Source: Mycobacterium sp. 155 (GTDB lineage: Bacteria; Actinomycetota; Actinomycetes; Mycobacteriales; Mycobacteriaceae). From it: a stretch of DNA of 64,000 nt. The position numbers and the translations under genes are program-made. The stretch covers positions 2,957,184-3,021,183 of the forward strand of contig NZ_KB892705.1 in the NCBI RefSeq assembly GCF_000373905.1. The letters run 5' to 3'. Positions 1 to 9,135 of the stretch are shown here, piece by piece (position 1 is the first letter of the stretch; every line of letters starts with the position of its first letter). A model generated the notes under the pieces. It saw only the letters and a list, made by a program, of their open reading frames with translations, made no database searches and was not told the origin of the DNA.

Positions 1-11
1 CCTACCCGCCG

Positions 12-167
12 CACCCCTGGCCGGGACGCGGGAAGGGAAGCACCCGAATGGTTCCCGTGTTCACATGTATCCGATTGGTGAGGCCGGCACCCAGCTTTAC
101 CCCGATGGCCCCGGTAGGTACGCCACAGACAATTCCCCACCGGCTGCTGCCCACCCCTGGCCGGGAC
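12..167. repeat. 16-bp direct repeat, two copies
   Basis: The 16-mer CACCCCTGGCCGGGAC occurs at 12-27 and again at 152-167, exactly 140 bp apart, with little similarity on either side. Its core CCTGGCCGGG is close to self-complementary. No function can be read from it. Confidence 0.45.
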
Positions 168-433
168 AGGCAACGGACGCGTCCGATACACCACTTCCGC
201 GTGCACCACAACACCGGTCCGATATCCGCCAGATTTGCAGACCGGTTCCACCTAACGAGGATTCCGACACTGGTTCCTCACGTATGCCCTCTCACCTTGC
301 TCACCACGCGCCATGTCATCTGGCAGTACTGACCCGCCGTGGTTTTGTCAGGGCCGCTTGCCACCGAATCCCTCTCGATCCCTACGAGATTCAGCTGCCC
401 TCAGCTTTCATCCGACCGCTGTGACGGCCGAAC

Positions 434-456
434 ATCGGAGGTCTCTCACCTCCGAT
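434..456. terminator. Perfect 9-bp hairpin downstream of the broken DUF222 gene
   Basis: ATCGGAGGT (434-442) and ACCTCCGAT (448-456) pair perfectly around a 5-nt loop CTCTC. There is no T-run. It sits just past the 3' end of the leftward pseudogene, where an intrinsic terminator is expected; mycobacterial terminators often lack U-tracts. It could alternatively be a protein-binding palindrome. Confidence 0.4.
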
Positions 457-471
457 CGGAATACACGCGCC

Positions 472-1476
472 TCACGGCGCACATGCTGCAGGTGATGAGC
501 GTGCAGACCGCGGGTGGCGCCGCAGCCGGGCACCACACAGCACCGATCCCGATGCCTCCAACACCCGGCGCAACCGGCGACTGACCTGCCGCGTACTACG
601 CCCCGCACCGATCACCCGCCCGTGCCGTTCAAACCACACCTCACAGCTCGCATCACAGGACAGGAAGCGGCGTTCCTCATCGGACAACACCGGCCCGAGG
701 TGCAGTGAGGCGACCGGTTTCGCACCGTCGCGGTCGAGGTCGACGTGCACCACCACCGTGGTGTGCTGCCCATGTGGGCGGCGCGCCACGTCGGTGTCCC
801 AGCCGGCCTCGATCAGGCTCATCAATGCATCCACGGTGCCGGGGAACGGCGGTGCCTGCTCCGATGCCTGGTCGGCATCCTCGTGGTCACGCTTCCACTG
901 CGCGATCAACGCGTCGTGATGCGACTGCATCGCAGCATCGACTGTCGCTGCCTCGTCGCGCGGCAGGGTGATCCGGTAGGTCGTGCAGTCGTCGTGAACC
1001 TCTTTGCGGAACGCGCGTTTGGGATCCGGTTCGGGATCTGGATCAGGGGCGGGGCGGGGTTCGAGTTTGACCGCCGTACGCAACTGGGCAACAGTGGCCA
1101 CCGCCGCCAACTCCGCATAATGCGCATCGGAACCGTCGGCGGCGCGTTCGGCGATCACCCCCACCTGATCCAGCGACAACCGGCCCTCCCGCATCCCTTC
1201 GGCGCAGAGTGGGAACCCCTCGAGGCGGCGTGCGACTGCCACCATTGTTTCGGCGTTGTGCGGGGTGACACCGGTCTTCCAGGCCACCAAAGCTGTGATC
1301 GATCGGGCGCCGGTGGCGCCGCACAATTCGTCGCGATCCAGTTCGGCGACGATGTCCACGATGCGGCCGTCGATCGCGTTGCGTTGACCAACCAGCTCCG
1401 CCAGCTCCTCGAACAACCCCTCCACCCGCTGCACAGGACTCACCCCAGCAGCGAAAGATGTTGCCGTCGAAGACAT
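472..1476 (-). pseudogene. DUF222/HNH endonuclease (13E12-type), frameshifted and truncated
   Basis: The N-terminal 280 or so residues read as a DUF222 protein of the mycobacterial 13E12 repeat family. Near 555-556 an extra C (G on the coding strand) shifts the frame: the expected HNH entry HRDRCCVVPGCGATRGLHAHH continues in the next frame and then loses similarity at about 478, before the second half of the HNH motif. The remaining frame is 334 codons, against about 490 for the intact paralogue at 12.9-14.4 kb. I infer an inactive relic. No SOS box is visible at its start, unlike the intact copy. Confidence 0.8.
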
Positions 1477-1581
1477 AACACCATCATCACAGAAGGGTCC
1501 GACAAATCCGGACCGCTACAACCCGGACGTCCACACGGTTGTGGTTGTTACTCGCTTGTCAGATTGCGACGCAGCCTGGGA

Positions 1582-3840
1582 TCACTCCCACCCGACTTCA
1601 TGAGGCGTCTTGTCCGGACGCAATCCGCGCCAGCTCGGCTGGCGTAGCCGATTGTCAGATGTCCGTTCGCTGTAGCGAACCTCCCCGACCAATTCTGGGC
1701 GCACGAATGTCACGCCCCGGGCATCGAGCGTGGGAAGTGGTGCGTTGAAAGGTGATTCGTCGGTGTGCAACGGGGCCAGCAGCTTTTTCAGCTTGGCCAG
1801 ATCGTTCTCGGTGAATCCGGTACCGACCCGGCCGGCGAACTGCAGCCCGCCTTCGGCCGGAATGCCGAGCATAAGGGCACCGATACCGCTGGTGCGCCCG
1901 CCCTCGCCTTGGCGCCAGCCGCCGATCACCACTTCCTGAGTGTTCCAGATCTTGTCCTTGATCCATGAAGCCGACCGTCGACCCGGTTGATAGGTGGCGT
2001 CGCGCTTCTTGGCAACCACCCCTTCGAACCGCTGCTCCCGGGCATGATTCATCGCTTCCGGCCCGTCACCGGGCAGCAGCGGCGGCACGATGAGCCCACC
2101 ACCGGCAGCCAACGCCTCCAGCAGCCGTCGGCGGTCACTGTATTTCACGCGAAACAGCGATCGGCCGTCGAGCAGCAGAATGTCGAAGGCCCAGAACTCG
2201 ATCCGCGTGGAGCGCACCCGATTCTGCATCGCGGCAAAACTCGGTACCCCGGTCTCATCGAGGGCCACGACCTCGCCGTCGAGAATCACGCGATGGTCGG
2301 CGAGATCGGCTGCCAGCGCCTGCAATTGCGGATACTCACCGGTGACGTCGCGTCCGCTGCGCGACCGCAGCTGCAGGTGCCCGTGGTCGGCGTCCACCAA
2401 CAGCCGGTAGCCGTCCCATTTGCCTTCGAAGGCCCACTGGGATTGCTTGAGTTTGTCGACGGAGCCTTCGGTGGCCAGCATCGGCGCGAAGTCCTGCAGC
2501 TGTACCTGCGGCTGATCCTTCATCCGGTGCGCGAGCCAGTTCTTGCCCCCGGTCTGGATGAGCGCATACCGGCCTTCGATAAGGCTGCCCCGCAGGGTGA
2601 AGATCACCTCGCCGTTCTTGGCCTCAGGATCGTCGGGAACCCGGAACTTCTCTGCCTCATACGTTCCCGCGTCCCAGATGATCATGTTGCCCGCGCCGTA
2701 CTCCCCTTTCGGGATCGTGCCGTGAAAGTCCAGGTACTCCAGCGGGTGGTCTTCGGTGTGCACCGCAAGGTGATTCACCGAGGTGGTCTCGGGCAGGTTC
2801 TTGGGGACGGCCCAGCTCACCAGAACACCGTCGCGTTCGAGCCGCAGATCGTAGTGCAGGCGGCGAGCGTGGTGTTCCTGAATCACAAACCGGTTGTTGT
2901 TACCTTTTGCAGCAACGCTTTTGGGTACCGGCTCGGGTGTCTTGGCGGCATCGCGCATGCTGCGGTAGGTCGTCAGCTTGTCGGCAGCTGGCGCGTCCGC
3001 GTCCAACCCCGCCAGCAGATCCCCGAGTTCGGAAACCCGTTGCAACACTTCGTCGAACCGCAGATGGCGCAACTTCGGGTCGGCGATCTCGTCCCATATC
3101 CGCGGCGCAGCGGCGGTCGGGAACTCGCGGCCCCTCAGGGAATACGGCGCGATGGTGGTCTTGGCAGCACTGTTCTGGCTCCAGTCCAGGAACACCTTGC
3201 CAGCCCGCAGGCTCTTGGTCATGGTCGCCGTCACAAGTTGCGGCATGGCGTGCTCCAGCTGCTCGGCCACCCGCCGGGCGAGCACCGACGCACCGTGGGA
3301 GCTAACGGGCTCGGCCAGCGGCACATACAGGTGCAGACCCTTGCTGCCGCTGGTCAACGGGTAGGTCACCAAGCCGATGTCGCCCATCAACTCACGCACC
3401 GCTTGCGCCACCTCACACAGCTGGTGCATCGTGACACCCTCGCCCGGGTCCAGATCGAATACGATCCGCGTCGCAGGTCCGACTTGCCCCTCGACGAATC
3501 GCCATTGCGGCACATGCACTTCCAGCGCGGCCTGCTGTGCGATCCAGGCCAGTCCCTCACGGGTGTCGATGATCGGGTAGGTCGTGATCCCTGATTTGTG
3601 CACGATGGTGCCGCGCGCCAGCCAGTCCGGGGCCGACGACGCGAGCTGTTTCTCGAAGAACGACGGCTCGGCAACCCCGTTTGGCCAGCGTTTGCGCGTC
3701 ACCGGACGTCCGGCGATGTGCGGCAGCATTACCTCGGCGATGCTGAGGTAATAGTCGAAAACCTCGGCTTTGGTGGTGCCGGTGGCGGGATAGAGCACCT
3801 TGTCGGGATTCGTCAGCCGAACCCGGTCGTAGCGCTCCAT
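1582..3840 (-). CDS. ligD: Multifunctional ATP-dependent DNA ligase LigD (NHEJ)
   Basis: Repairs double-strand breaks by non-homologous end joining together with Ku. The 752-residue protein has the mycobacterial domain order polymerase-phosphoesterase-ligase: a primase-like polymerase domain (about 1-290) with catalytic DLD at 129-131; a 3'-phosphoesterase domain (about 300-450) with the HARRLHYDLRLE motif at 324-335; and an ATP-dependent ligase domain (about 450-752) whose nucleotidyl-acceptor lysine is in EGKWDGYR (K474). Length matches the mycobacterial family (about 760). Its usual partner ku is present but lies 7.6 kb away on the opposite strand, beyond the polyol operon. The reading frame is intact. 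Confidence 0.97.
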   Translation of the reverse strand: MERYDRVRLTNPDKVLYPATGTTKAEVFDYYLSIAEVMLPHIAGRPVTRKRWPNGVAEPSFFEKQLASSAPDWLARGTIVHKSGITTYPIIDTREGLAWIAQQAALEVHVPQWRFVEGQVGPATRIVFDLDPGEGVTMHQLCEVAQAVRELMGDIGLVTYPLTSGSKGLHLYVPLAEPVSSHGASVLARRVAEQLEHAMPQLVTATMTKSLRAGKVFLDWSQNSAAKTTIAPYSLRGREFPTAAAPRIWDEIADPKLRHLRFDEVLQRVSELGDLLAGLDADAPAADKLTTYRSMRDAAKTPEPVPKSVAAKGNNNRFVIQEHHARRLHYDLRLERDGVLVSWAVPKNLPETTSVNHLAVHTEDHPLEYLDFHGTIPKGEYGAGNMIIWDAGTYEAEKFRVPDDPEAKNGEVIFTLRGSLIEGRYALIQTGGKNWLAHRMKDQPQVQLQDFAPMLATEGSVDKLKQSQWAFEGKWDGYRLLVDADHGHLQLRSRSGRDVTGEYPQLQALAADLADHRVILDGEVVALDETGVPSFAAMQNRVRSTRIEFWAFDILLLDGRSLFRVKYSDRRRLLEALAAGGGLIVPPLLPGDGPEAMNHAREQRFEGVVAKKRDATYQPGRRSASWIKDKIWNTQEVVIGGWRQGEGGRTSGIGALMLGIPAEGGLQFAGRVGTGFTENDLAKLKKLLAPLHTDESPFNAPLPTLDARGVTFVRPELVGEVRYSERTSDNRLRQPSWRGLRPDKTPHEVGWE

Positions 3841-3849
3841 GACGCCAGG

Positions 3850-4929
3850 CTAGATGCGTGCGCCCGTCTCCGGGTGGAACAGGTGCACGACACCGTCGGG
3901 ATGCTTGCGCAGCTGCACCGTCTGGGCCAGCTTCGGTGCCGTCCGCGGATTGCACCGGGCCACCAGCTCCACGCCGGAGCCCGAACCGGCGTGGGTGTAG
4001 ACGTAGGCCTCGCTACCGAGATCCTCGACCAGGTCGACAACCACCTCGACACCGCCGGTGTCGACGATCTCCAGTTGTTCGGGGCGGATGCCGATGGTGA
4101 CCTCGGATAACCCGTTCAGCTGGGTGAGCTGCTCGCGTTCCAGCTCCAGCGTCGAGTTCTCCCCGACCCGGACGCCGTCGGCGACGACGGGCAGCTTGAC
4201 GAGGTTCATCGCGGGCGATCCGATGAAACCGGCGACGAATTCGTTGACCGGCTTGTCGTACAGCTCTGACGGAGAAGCGAACTGCTGCAACTTTCCGTTG
4301 CGCAGCACCGCGACCCGGTCCCCCATGGTCATGGCTTCGACCTGATCGTGGGTGACATACACGGTAGTGGTGCCCAGCCGACGCTGCAGTGCGGCGATCT
4401 GGGTGCGGGTCTGCACGCGCAGCTTGGCGTCGAGGTTGCTCAAAGGTTCGTCCATGCAGAACACCTGTGGCTCACGCACGATGGCACGCCCCATCGCGAC
4501 ACGCTGCCGCTGACCGCCGGACAACTTGGCCGGCTTGCGGTCCAGGAACGGCTCCAGGTCAAGCAGTTTCGCGGCCTCCTCGACCTTGCGACGCCGCTCG
4601 TCGGCAGGCACGCCCCGCAGTTTGAGCGCGAAGCCCATGTTCTCGGCGACGGTCTTAGTCGGGTACAGCGCATAGTTCTGGAACACCATCGCGATGTCGC
4701 GGTCCTTGGACGGTACCCCGGTCATGTCCTTGCCACCGATCTCGATGGCGCCTTCGTCGATGTCCTCGAGCCCGGCCAGCATCCGCAGCGCGGTGCTCTT
4801 GCCGGATCCGGACGGGCCGACCAGCACCACGAATTCGCCATCGGCGATGTCGAGGTTGAGCGAGTCGACCGCGAGCTTGTCCGAGCCCTCGTAGATGCAC
4901 GAGGCGTTGCGGTAGGTGATTGCAGCCAT
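3850..4929 (-). CDS. ABC importer ATPase, MalK/UgpC type (polyol uptake)
   Basis: ATP-hydrolysing subunit of the sugar/polyol importer encoded by the next three genes. Walker A GPSGSGKS (38-45), signature LSGGQRQR, Walker B CMDEPLSNLD and a C-terminal TOBE-like region are visible; 359 residues is normal for MalK/UgpC. The open frame extends 50 codons upstream, but I chose the ATG at 4929 because AGGAG precedes it and because homology starts there (MAAITYRNAS). Last gene of the leftward operon, 25 bp after the inner permease and 9 bp before ligD's start. Substrate is inferred from the linked polyol dehydrogenase and kinase. Confidence 0.93.
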   Translation of the reverse strand: MAAITYRNASCIYEGSDKLAVDSLNLDIADGEFVVLVGPSGSGKSTALRMLAGLEDIDEGAIEIGGKDMTGVPSKDRDIAMVFQNYALYPTKTVAENMGFALKLRGVPADERRRKVEEAAKLLDLEPFLDRKPAKLSGGQRQRVAMGRAIVREPQVFCMDEPLSNLDAKLRVQTRTQIAALQRRLGTTTVYVTHDQVEAMTMGDRVAVLRNGKLQQFASPSELYDKPVNEFVAGFIGSPAMNLVKLPVVADGVRVGENSTLELEREQLTQLNGLSEVTIGIRPEQLEIVDTGGVEVVVDLVEDLGSEAYVYTHAGSGSGVELVARCNPRTAPKLAQTVQLRKHPDGVVHLFHPETGARI

Positions 4930-4954
4930 GAGAAACTCCTGTTTTGACTTCCGT

Positions 4955-5821
4955 TTACTTAATCGCGCCGAAGGACAGTCCGCGGACCAGCTTGTTCTGC
5001 GCGATCCAGCCCGCGAGAACCACCGGAAGCGCGGCCATTGTCGCCGCCGCGCACAGCTTGGCCCAGTACAGACCCTCACCTGCGATGAAGCCGACGAGGA
5101 ACACCGGCATGGTCTGGGCTTGCACCGCAGTGAGATTCACCGCGAAGAAGAATTCGTTCCAGGCAAAGATGACGCAGATCAGCGCCGTGGCCGCGATCCC
5201 GGGTGACACCAACGGCAGGATCACCTCTCGCACCGAACGCCAGGTGCTGGCCCCGTCGAGGCTCGCGGCCTCCAGGAGTTCGCCGGGCACCTCGAGGAAG
5301 AACGACCGCATCATCCACACCGCGATCGGCAGGTTCATCGACGTGTACAGGATGATCAACGCCCAAATGTTGTCCAGCAGACCGATGTTCGAGACGATCA
5401 CGTACAGCGGGATGATCGCCGCGACGATCGGCAGCATCTTGGTGCTCATGAAGAAGAACAGCGCGTCCTGGGTCTTGCGCACCGGTTTGAGGGATAGCGC
5501 GAAGGCCGCCGGAATACCCAGGCCCAGAACGAGAATCGTCGACACCGTGGTGGCATAGAGCGAGTTGAGCAGGCTCGTGCCGACGCCGTTGGCGAAGACG
5601 GCCTTGAACTCGTCGAGGGTGGGGACGAAAAAGAGCTTCGGGGTGGTGGTGTAGGCATCGACCTCTTGTTTGAAGGCGGTCAGCACCATCCAGAACACCG
5701 GGAAGAAGAAGCCCAGGCCCACGATCCATGCGACCACACCCCACGGATCGAACTTGCGCCGCTTGACCTTTGCCGGGCTCGCAGCCTTCTCGTGTGTCGC
5801 GCCCGTCGTGACGGTACTCAT
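4955..5821 (-). CDS. ABC importer permease, MalG/UgpE type
   Basis: Inner-membrane permease, 288 residues, about six transmembrane helices, with the binding-protein-dependent transport (EAA-like) loop around LLEAASLDGASTWRSVREVILPLVSPG, which couples to the ATPase. The start ATG shares one base with the stop of the partner permease (TGATG), so the two are translationally coupled. The N-terminal 25 residues are polar and cytosolic. Forms the translocation pore with the protein encoded next upstream; substrate probably a hexitol or pentitol by context. Confidence 0.93.
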   Translation of the reverse strand: MSTVTTGATHEKAASPAKVKRRKFDPWGVVAWIVGLGFFFPVFWMVLTAFKQEVDAYTTTPKLFFVPTLDEFKAVFANGVGTSLLNSLYATTVSTILVLGLGIPAAFALSLKPVRKTQDALFFFMSTKMLPIVAAIIPLYVIVSNIGLLDNIWALIILYTSMNLPIAVWMMRSFFLEVPGELLEAASLDGASTWRSVREVILPLVSPGIAATALICVIFAWNEFFFAVNLTAVQAQTMPVFLVGFIAGEGLYWAKLCAAATMAALPVVLAGWIAQNKLVRGLSFGAIK

Positions 5822-6792
5822 CAGGCCGCCTCCTCCTTGCCCGTGAACGATTTGAAGATCAGCCGCAGCGCGAAGCTCGCGATGATCATCGTGAAGATCA
5901 CGACGACGACGCCCATCGCTGCCGCCTGGCCGATGTCGAAGCCCAGGAAGGCTCGCTGGTAGATATAGAACGGCAGGTTCGCGCTCGCGGTGCCCGGCCC
6001 GCCCTGGGTCATCATGTAGATCGCGTCGAAAGTATTGACCAGGTAGATCGCACCGAGCACGGTGCCCAACTCGATGAACCGGCGCAGGTGCGGCAGCGTC
6101 AGCTCACGGAACAGCTGGAACGCACCCGCACCGTCGACCCGACCCGCCTCGAGGATGTCGCGCGGCATCGACTGCAGGCCCGCCAGGATCAGCAGCATCA
6201 TGAACGGGGTCCACTGCCACACCAGGGCGACGATGATCGAGGTCAGCGGTAGCTGGCTGACCCAGTCGACGTGTTTGAGCCCCAGTGGGGACAGCACCCA
6301 GTTGATGATGCCGAACACCGGGTCGAGCATCGCGGTCTTCCACATCAACGCCCCCGCAACGGGTGTGACGAGGAACGGGGTGATCAGCAGCGTGCGCACC
6401 ACGCCCCGCCCAAGGAAGACCCGGTCCAGCAACAACGCCAATATCAGTCCGAGCACCACCGAGATCAGCACGGTCGCAACGATGATCCATACGGTGTTGA
6501 TCGCGACCTGCCAGAAGGTGCCGTCCCTGATGACGTCGAGGTAGTTCTGCAGCCCGACGAAATGCCGGGACCCCGGCCGCACCAGGTTCCACGACAGCGT
6601 CGAGTAGTACAGCGTGAACAGAAACGGAATCTGGGTGACGACGATCATGAAGATCAGCGCCGGCAGCAGAGGCCCGCGGCGGCGCCAACCCTCAGCGCGC
6701 GAAACCCCGGGGTCCTGCTTCTGTTTGATCCGTGCGACGTGCTCGGCCTCGGTCAGCGCATCGGCTTCGGCCGGTAACTGACTGGTTGTCAT
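5821..6792 (-). CDS. ABC importer permease, MalF/UgpA type
   Basis: Second membrane-spanning subunit, 323 residues. A polar N-terminal segment of about 45 residues precedes hydrophobic helices; the cytoplasmic coupling loop reads DILEAGRVDGAGAFQLFRELTLPHLRR, the EAA motif region. Its ATG overlaps the stop of the binding-protein gene by 4 bp (ATGA) and AGGAGAAGCC precedes it. It pairs with the MalG-type protein to make a heterodimeric channel. Confidence 0.93.
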   Translation of the reverse strand: MTTSQLPAEADALTEAEHVARIKQKQDPGVSRAEGWRRRGPLLPALIFMIVVTQIPFLFTLYYSTLSWNLVRPGSRHFVGLQNYLDVIRDGTFWQVAINTVWIIVATVLISVVLGLILALLLDRVFLGRGVVRTLLITPFLVTPVAGALMWKTAMLDPVFGIINWVLSPLGLKHVDWVSQLPLTSIIVALVWQWTPFMMLLILAGLQSMPRDILEAGRVDGAGAFQLFRELTLPHLRRFIELGTVLGAIYLVNTFDAIYMMTQGGPGTASANLPFYIYQRAFLGFDIGQAAAMGVVVVIFTMIIASFALRLIFKSFTGKEEAA

Positions 6793-8132
6793 GGCTTCTC
6801 CTGATAGGTCTCGCCGACGACTTCTGCGTACTTCTGCGATTGTTCGAGCGCGTCGGAGACGGACTTCTGCCCGGCGATCGCCGCGCTGATCTGCTGGCTG
6901 ACCCGGGTTCCGAGGTCCTGGAATTCGGGGATGGCCAGGAATTGCACGCCCGTGTAGGGCACCGGTTGCACGGTGGGCTTGGCGGGGGTGGCACCCTCGA
7001 TCGAGTCGAGCGTCACCTGGCCGAACGCCTTTGCCGCTTCTTTATATTGGGGAATCTGATAGGTCGACAGCCGGCTGCCCGGCGGTACCCGCGCCCACCC
7101 AAGCTGCTCGCCGACCAGCTTGATGTAGTTCTGATCGGTCATCCAGGCGATGAATTTCCATGCGGCGTCCGGCTTGTCGCTGCTCTTGGGGATTCCCAGC
7201 GCCCAGGTGTAGAGCCATCCGGAGTTGGGCTTTTCGACCGTCGGCGCCATCGCGTAGCCGACCTTGCCGACCACCTTCGACGACGCGGGATCCTCCAGCA
7301 CCGACACCGCCGACGTTGCGTCGTACCACATCGCGGCCCGACCCTGGGCGAATTGCGTCGCACACTCACCGAAACCGCTTGTCGCCGCGCCTGGTTCGCC
7401 GTGGTTGCGGACGAGGTTGACGTAGAAGTCGACTGCCTTCTCAACCTCGGGGCTGGTGAGCTGAGCGTTCCATTTCTCGTCGTACCAGCGCCCACCGAAC
7501 GTGTTGATCACGGTGTCCAGCGGGGCCAGCACCTCACCCCAGCCGGGCTTACCGCGCAGGCAGATGCCCACCATGTCTGGGCTGTCGAGTTTGGCCGCCG
7601 CATCGGCGACCTGCTGCCAGGTCGGATTGTGCGGCATCTCGATGCCGGCCTGCTCGAACAGGTCCTTGCGGTACATCAAGAACGAGGATTCGCCGTAGAA
7701 CGGCACCGCGTACATGTTGCCCTTATATGACAGTGATTCGCGCAGCGACGGGATGAAGTCATTCTCGTCATAGCCCGGCGTATTGCGTGCGTAGTCGGAA
7801 AGGTTGACCAGCCAGCCGTTTTCGGCCCATTGCGGGGCCTCATAGTTGCTGATCATCACGACGTCGAACTCGCCGCCGCCCATCGCGGTAGACGCGGTGA
7901 TCTTGGCGCGAGCCTGGTTCTCCGACAGCGTGACGAACCGCAGTTTGATGTCCGGATTCGCGGCCTCGAATCGGTTCGCCAGCGACCGCGCGTCGGTCAT
8001 CTGCGAGTTCGACACCATCGCGATCGTCACGGTCTGGTCGGTGGCGCCGAGCGTCCCGGCCCCCGCGCAACCGGCCGTCAGGGCCAGCCCCGCCGCCGCG
8101 ACGACCGCGGCCAGTTTTCTCGCAAATCTCAT
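6789..8132 (-). CDS. Extracellular polyol/sugar-binding lipoprotein
   Basis: Captures the substrate outside the membrane for the importer. The 447-residue protein begins MRFARKLAAVVAAAGLALTAGC, a lipoprotein signal peptide with lipobox LTAGC (lipidated Cys22), followed by a family 1 extracellular solute-binding fold (ANRFEAANPDIKLRFVTL, DVVMISNYEAPQWAENGWL). I used the ATG at 8132 rather than the longer open frame because GAGGT precedes it and the signal peptide starts there. It lies 7 bp after the regulator gene and overlaps the downstream permease by 4 bp. Confidence 0.93.
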   Translation of the reverse strand: MRFARKLAAVVAAAGLALTAGCAGAGTLGATDQTVTIAMVSNSQMTDARSLANRFEAANPDIKLRFVTLSENQARAKITASTAMGGGEFDVVMISNYEAPQWAENGWLVNLSDYARNTPGYDENDFIPSLRESLSYKGNMYAVPFYGESSFLMYRKDLFEQAGIEMPHNPTWQQVADAAAKLDSPDMVGICLRGKPGWGEVLAPLDTVINTFGGRWYDEKWNAQLTSPEVEKAVDFYVNLVRNHGEPGAATSGFGECATQFAQGRAAMWYDATSAVSVLEDPASSKVVGKVGYAMAPTVEKPNSGWLYTWALGIPKSSDKPDAAWKFIAWMTDQNYIKLVGEQLGWARVPPGSRLSTYQIPQYKEAAKAFGQVTLDSIEGATPAKPTVQPVPYTGVQFLAIPEFQDLGTRVSQQISAAIAGQKSVSDALEQSQKYAEVVGETYQEKP

Positions 8133-8139
8133 GGCAACC

Positions 8140-9069
8140 TCATTTCTGCGCCAACAGCCAACGGGCGCAATCGATATCGCATACCAAGAGCCGGGCCAAC
8201 TTGCCGCGCAGAGCGCCGAGTACAGCCTGGTACTTACCGGCGCCGCCGGACACCAGAATGGTCTTCTCGCAGGTGCGGATGTCTTCCAGCGGGACCGACA
8301 TCGCGCGTTGCTGAAGTTCGTGGTGGACGGGCTCACCATGGGCGTTGAAGAAGCGGCCGCCGATCTCGCCGACGGCGCCTTGACCGACGAGTTCGTCGAG
8401 CATCCGGATGTCCAGGAAGCTGCCTTCGAACAACGTGGTTGAGGTCGACACTGCGCCGACCCCGAACAGCATGGTGTCGGCGCGCCGGCCGGCGTCCAGG
8501 GTGCGGGAGATGACCGAATCCCCCCGCATCGAGATCACGGTGGCCGGGTCGGCGTACAAGGGTGCGGGGAGCCGAAAGGTCTCGCCGCGCAGAGTGTCCG
8601 CGCACCGCGTCAGGATCTGTTCAATGCCGGTCTGGTAAGCGGCCGTGGACATGGCGCCGTCGAGCTGAACCACGGCGCGGCAGCTCGCAACTCCGGGCAC
8701 CAATGCTGTCGCGACACCGACCTGCTCGGGTCCCCAGGTGAAGCCCAGTACGTCGTCGGCCCCAATTCGGCGCATCAGCAGCGCAGCGCCGGCGCGCCCG
8801 GCGTTGCCCGCCACGACCGCCTCGGTGAGGCCAAACCGACGTTCGAGTTCGCGTTCTTCATCGGCGTGCAGATCCTCACCGATGCCGGGCGGCACCACCA
8901 CCTCTACCCGCACCAGACCGTTGGCCTTGGCCTTGGCCACCAACCGCCCTGCGGTCGGGCGGGAAACCCCCAGCCGCGCCGCGATCTCGGCCTGGGTGAG
9001 GCCGTCGAGGTAGTACAACGTGGCCGCACGCAGGGCAAGTCGCAGATCCTCTGGCGTCGGTGCGGCCAT
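8140..9069 (-). CDS. SorC/DeoR-type sugar-responsive transcriptional regulator
   Basis: 309 residues: an N-terminal helix-turn-helix (LYYLDGLTQAEIAARLGVSRPTAGRLVAKAKANGLVRVEV, about 19-56) and a C-terminal sugar-binding domain with VQLDGA and a GVGAV segment, the architecture of the SorC family that senses phosphorylated sugars. First gene of the leftward importer operon, divergent from the polyol dehydrogenase; the 66-bp gap between the start codons holds a palindromic TGAGCA/TGCTCA operator. I infer autoregulation and joint control of uptake and catabolism by a pathway intermediate. Confidence 0.92.
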   Translation of the reverse strand: MAAPTPEDLRLALRAATLYYLDGLTQAEIAARLGVSRPTAGRLVAKAKANGLVRVEVVVPPGIGEDLHADEERELERRFGLTEAVVAGNAGRAGAALLMRRIGADDVLGFTWGPEQVGVATALVPGVASCRAVVQLDGAMSTAAYQTGIEQILTRCADTLRGETFRLPAPLYADPATVISMRGDSVISRTLDAGRRADTMLFGVGAVSTSTTLFEGSFLDIRMLDELVGQGAVGEIGGRFFNAHGEPVHHELQQRAMSVPLEDIRTCEKTILVSGGAGKYQAVLGALRGKLARLLVCDIDCARWLLAQK

Positions 9070-9090
9070 TGGACCTCACCTCCCGGTAGA

Positions 9091-9125
9091 GTGAGCACAT
9101 GCTCACGGGTGCGAGTAGATGCTCA
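9091..9125. promoter_or_regulatory. Candidate SorC-family operator in the divergent polyol promoter
   Basis: A perfect inverted repeat GTGAGCA-CA-TGCTCAC spans 9091-9106, and the right half-site ATGCTCA recurs at 9119-9125, exactly 20 bp after the first copy at 9099-9105 (two helical turns). The array lies between the regulator start (9069, minus) and the dehydrogenase start (9136, plus), ending 11 bp before the latter. Placement and symmetry fit the binding site of a tetrameric SorC regulator acting on both operons. Confidence 0.7.
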
Positions 9126-9135
9126 TCACGCTAAC

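Larger units (their letters stand above)
1..471. other. Non-coding stretch at left edge
   Basis: I see no convincing gene here. The open frames on both strands have arginine/proline-rich, low-information translations with no family motif I recognise, and no ribosome site precedes their starts. It contains a 16-bp direct repeat and a hairpin, listed separately, and lies beyond the broken 3' end of a DUF222-HNH gene, so part of it could be eroded sequence from that gene. Confidence 0.5.

Noticed and set aside
1987..3594. Long open frame antisense to ligD (535 codons), and similar ones at 40812-43070, 46690-48480 and 55964-57574
   Set aside because: They lie opposite well-supported genes, are Arg/Gly/Pro-rich without family motifs, and arise from GC-biased third positions.
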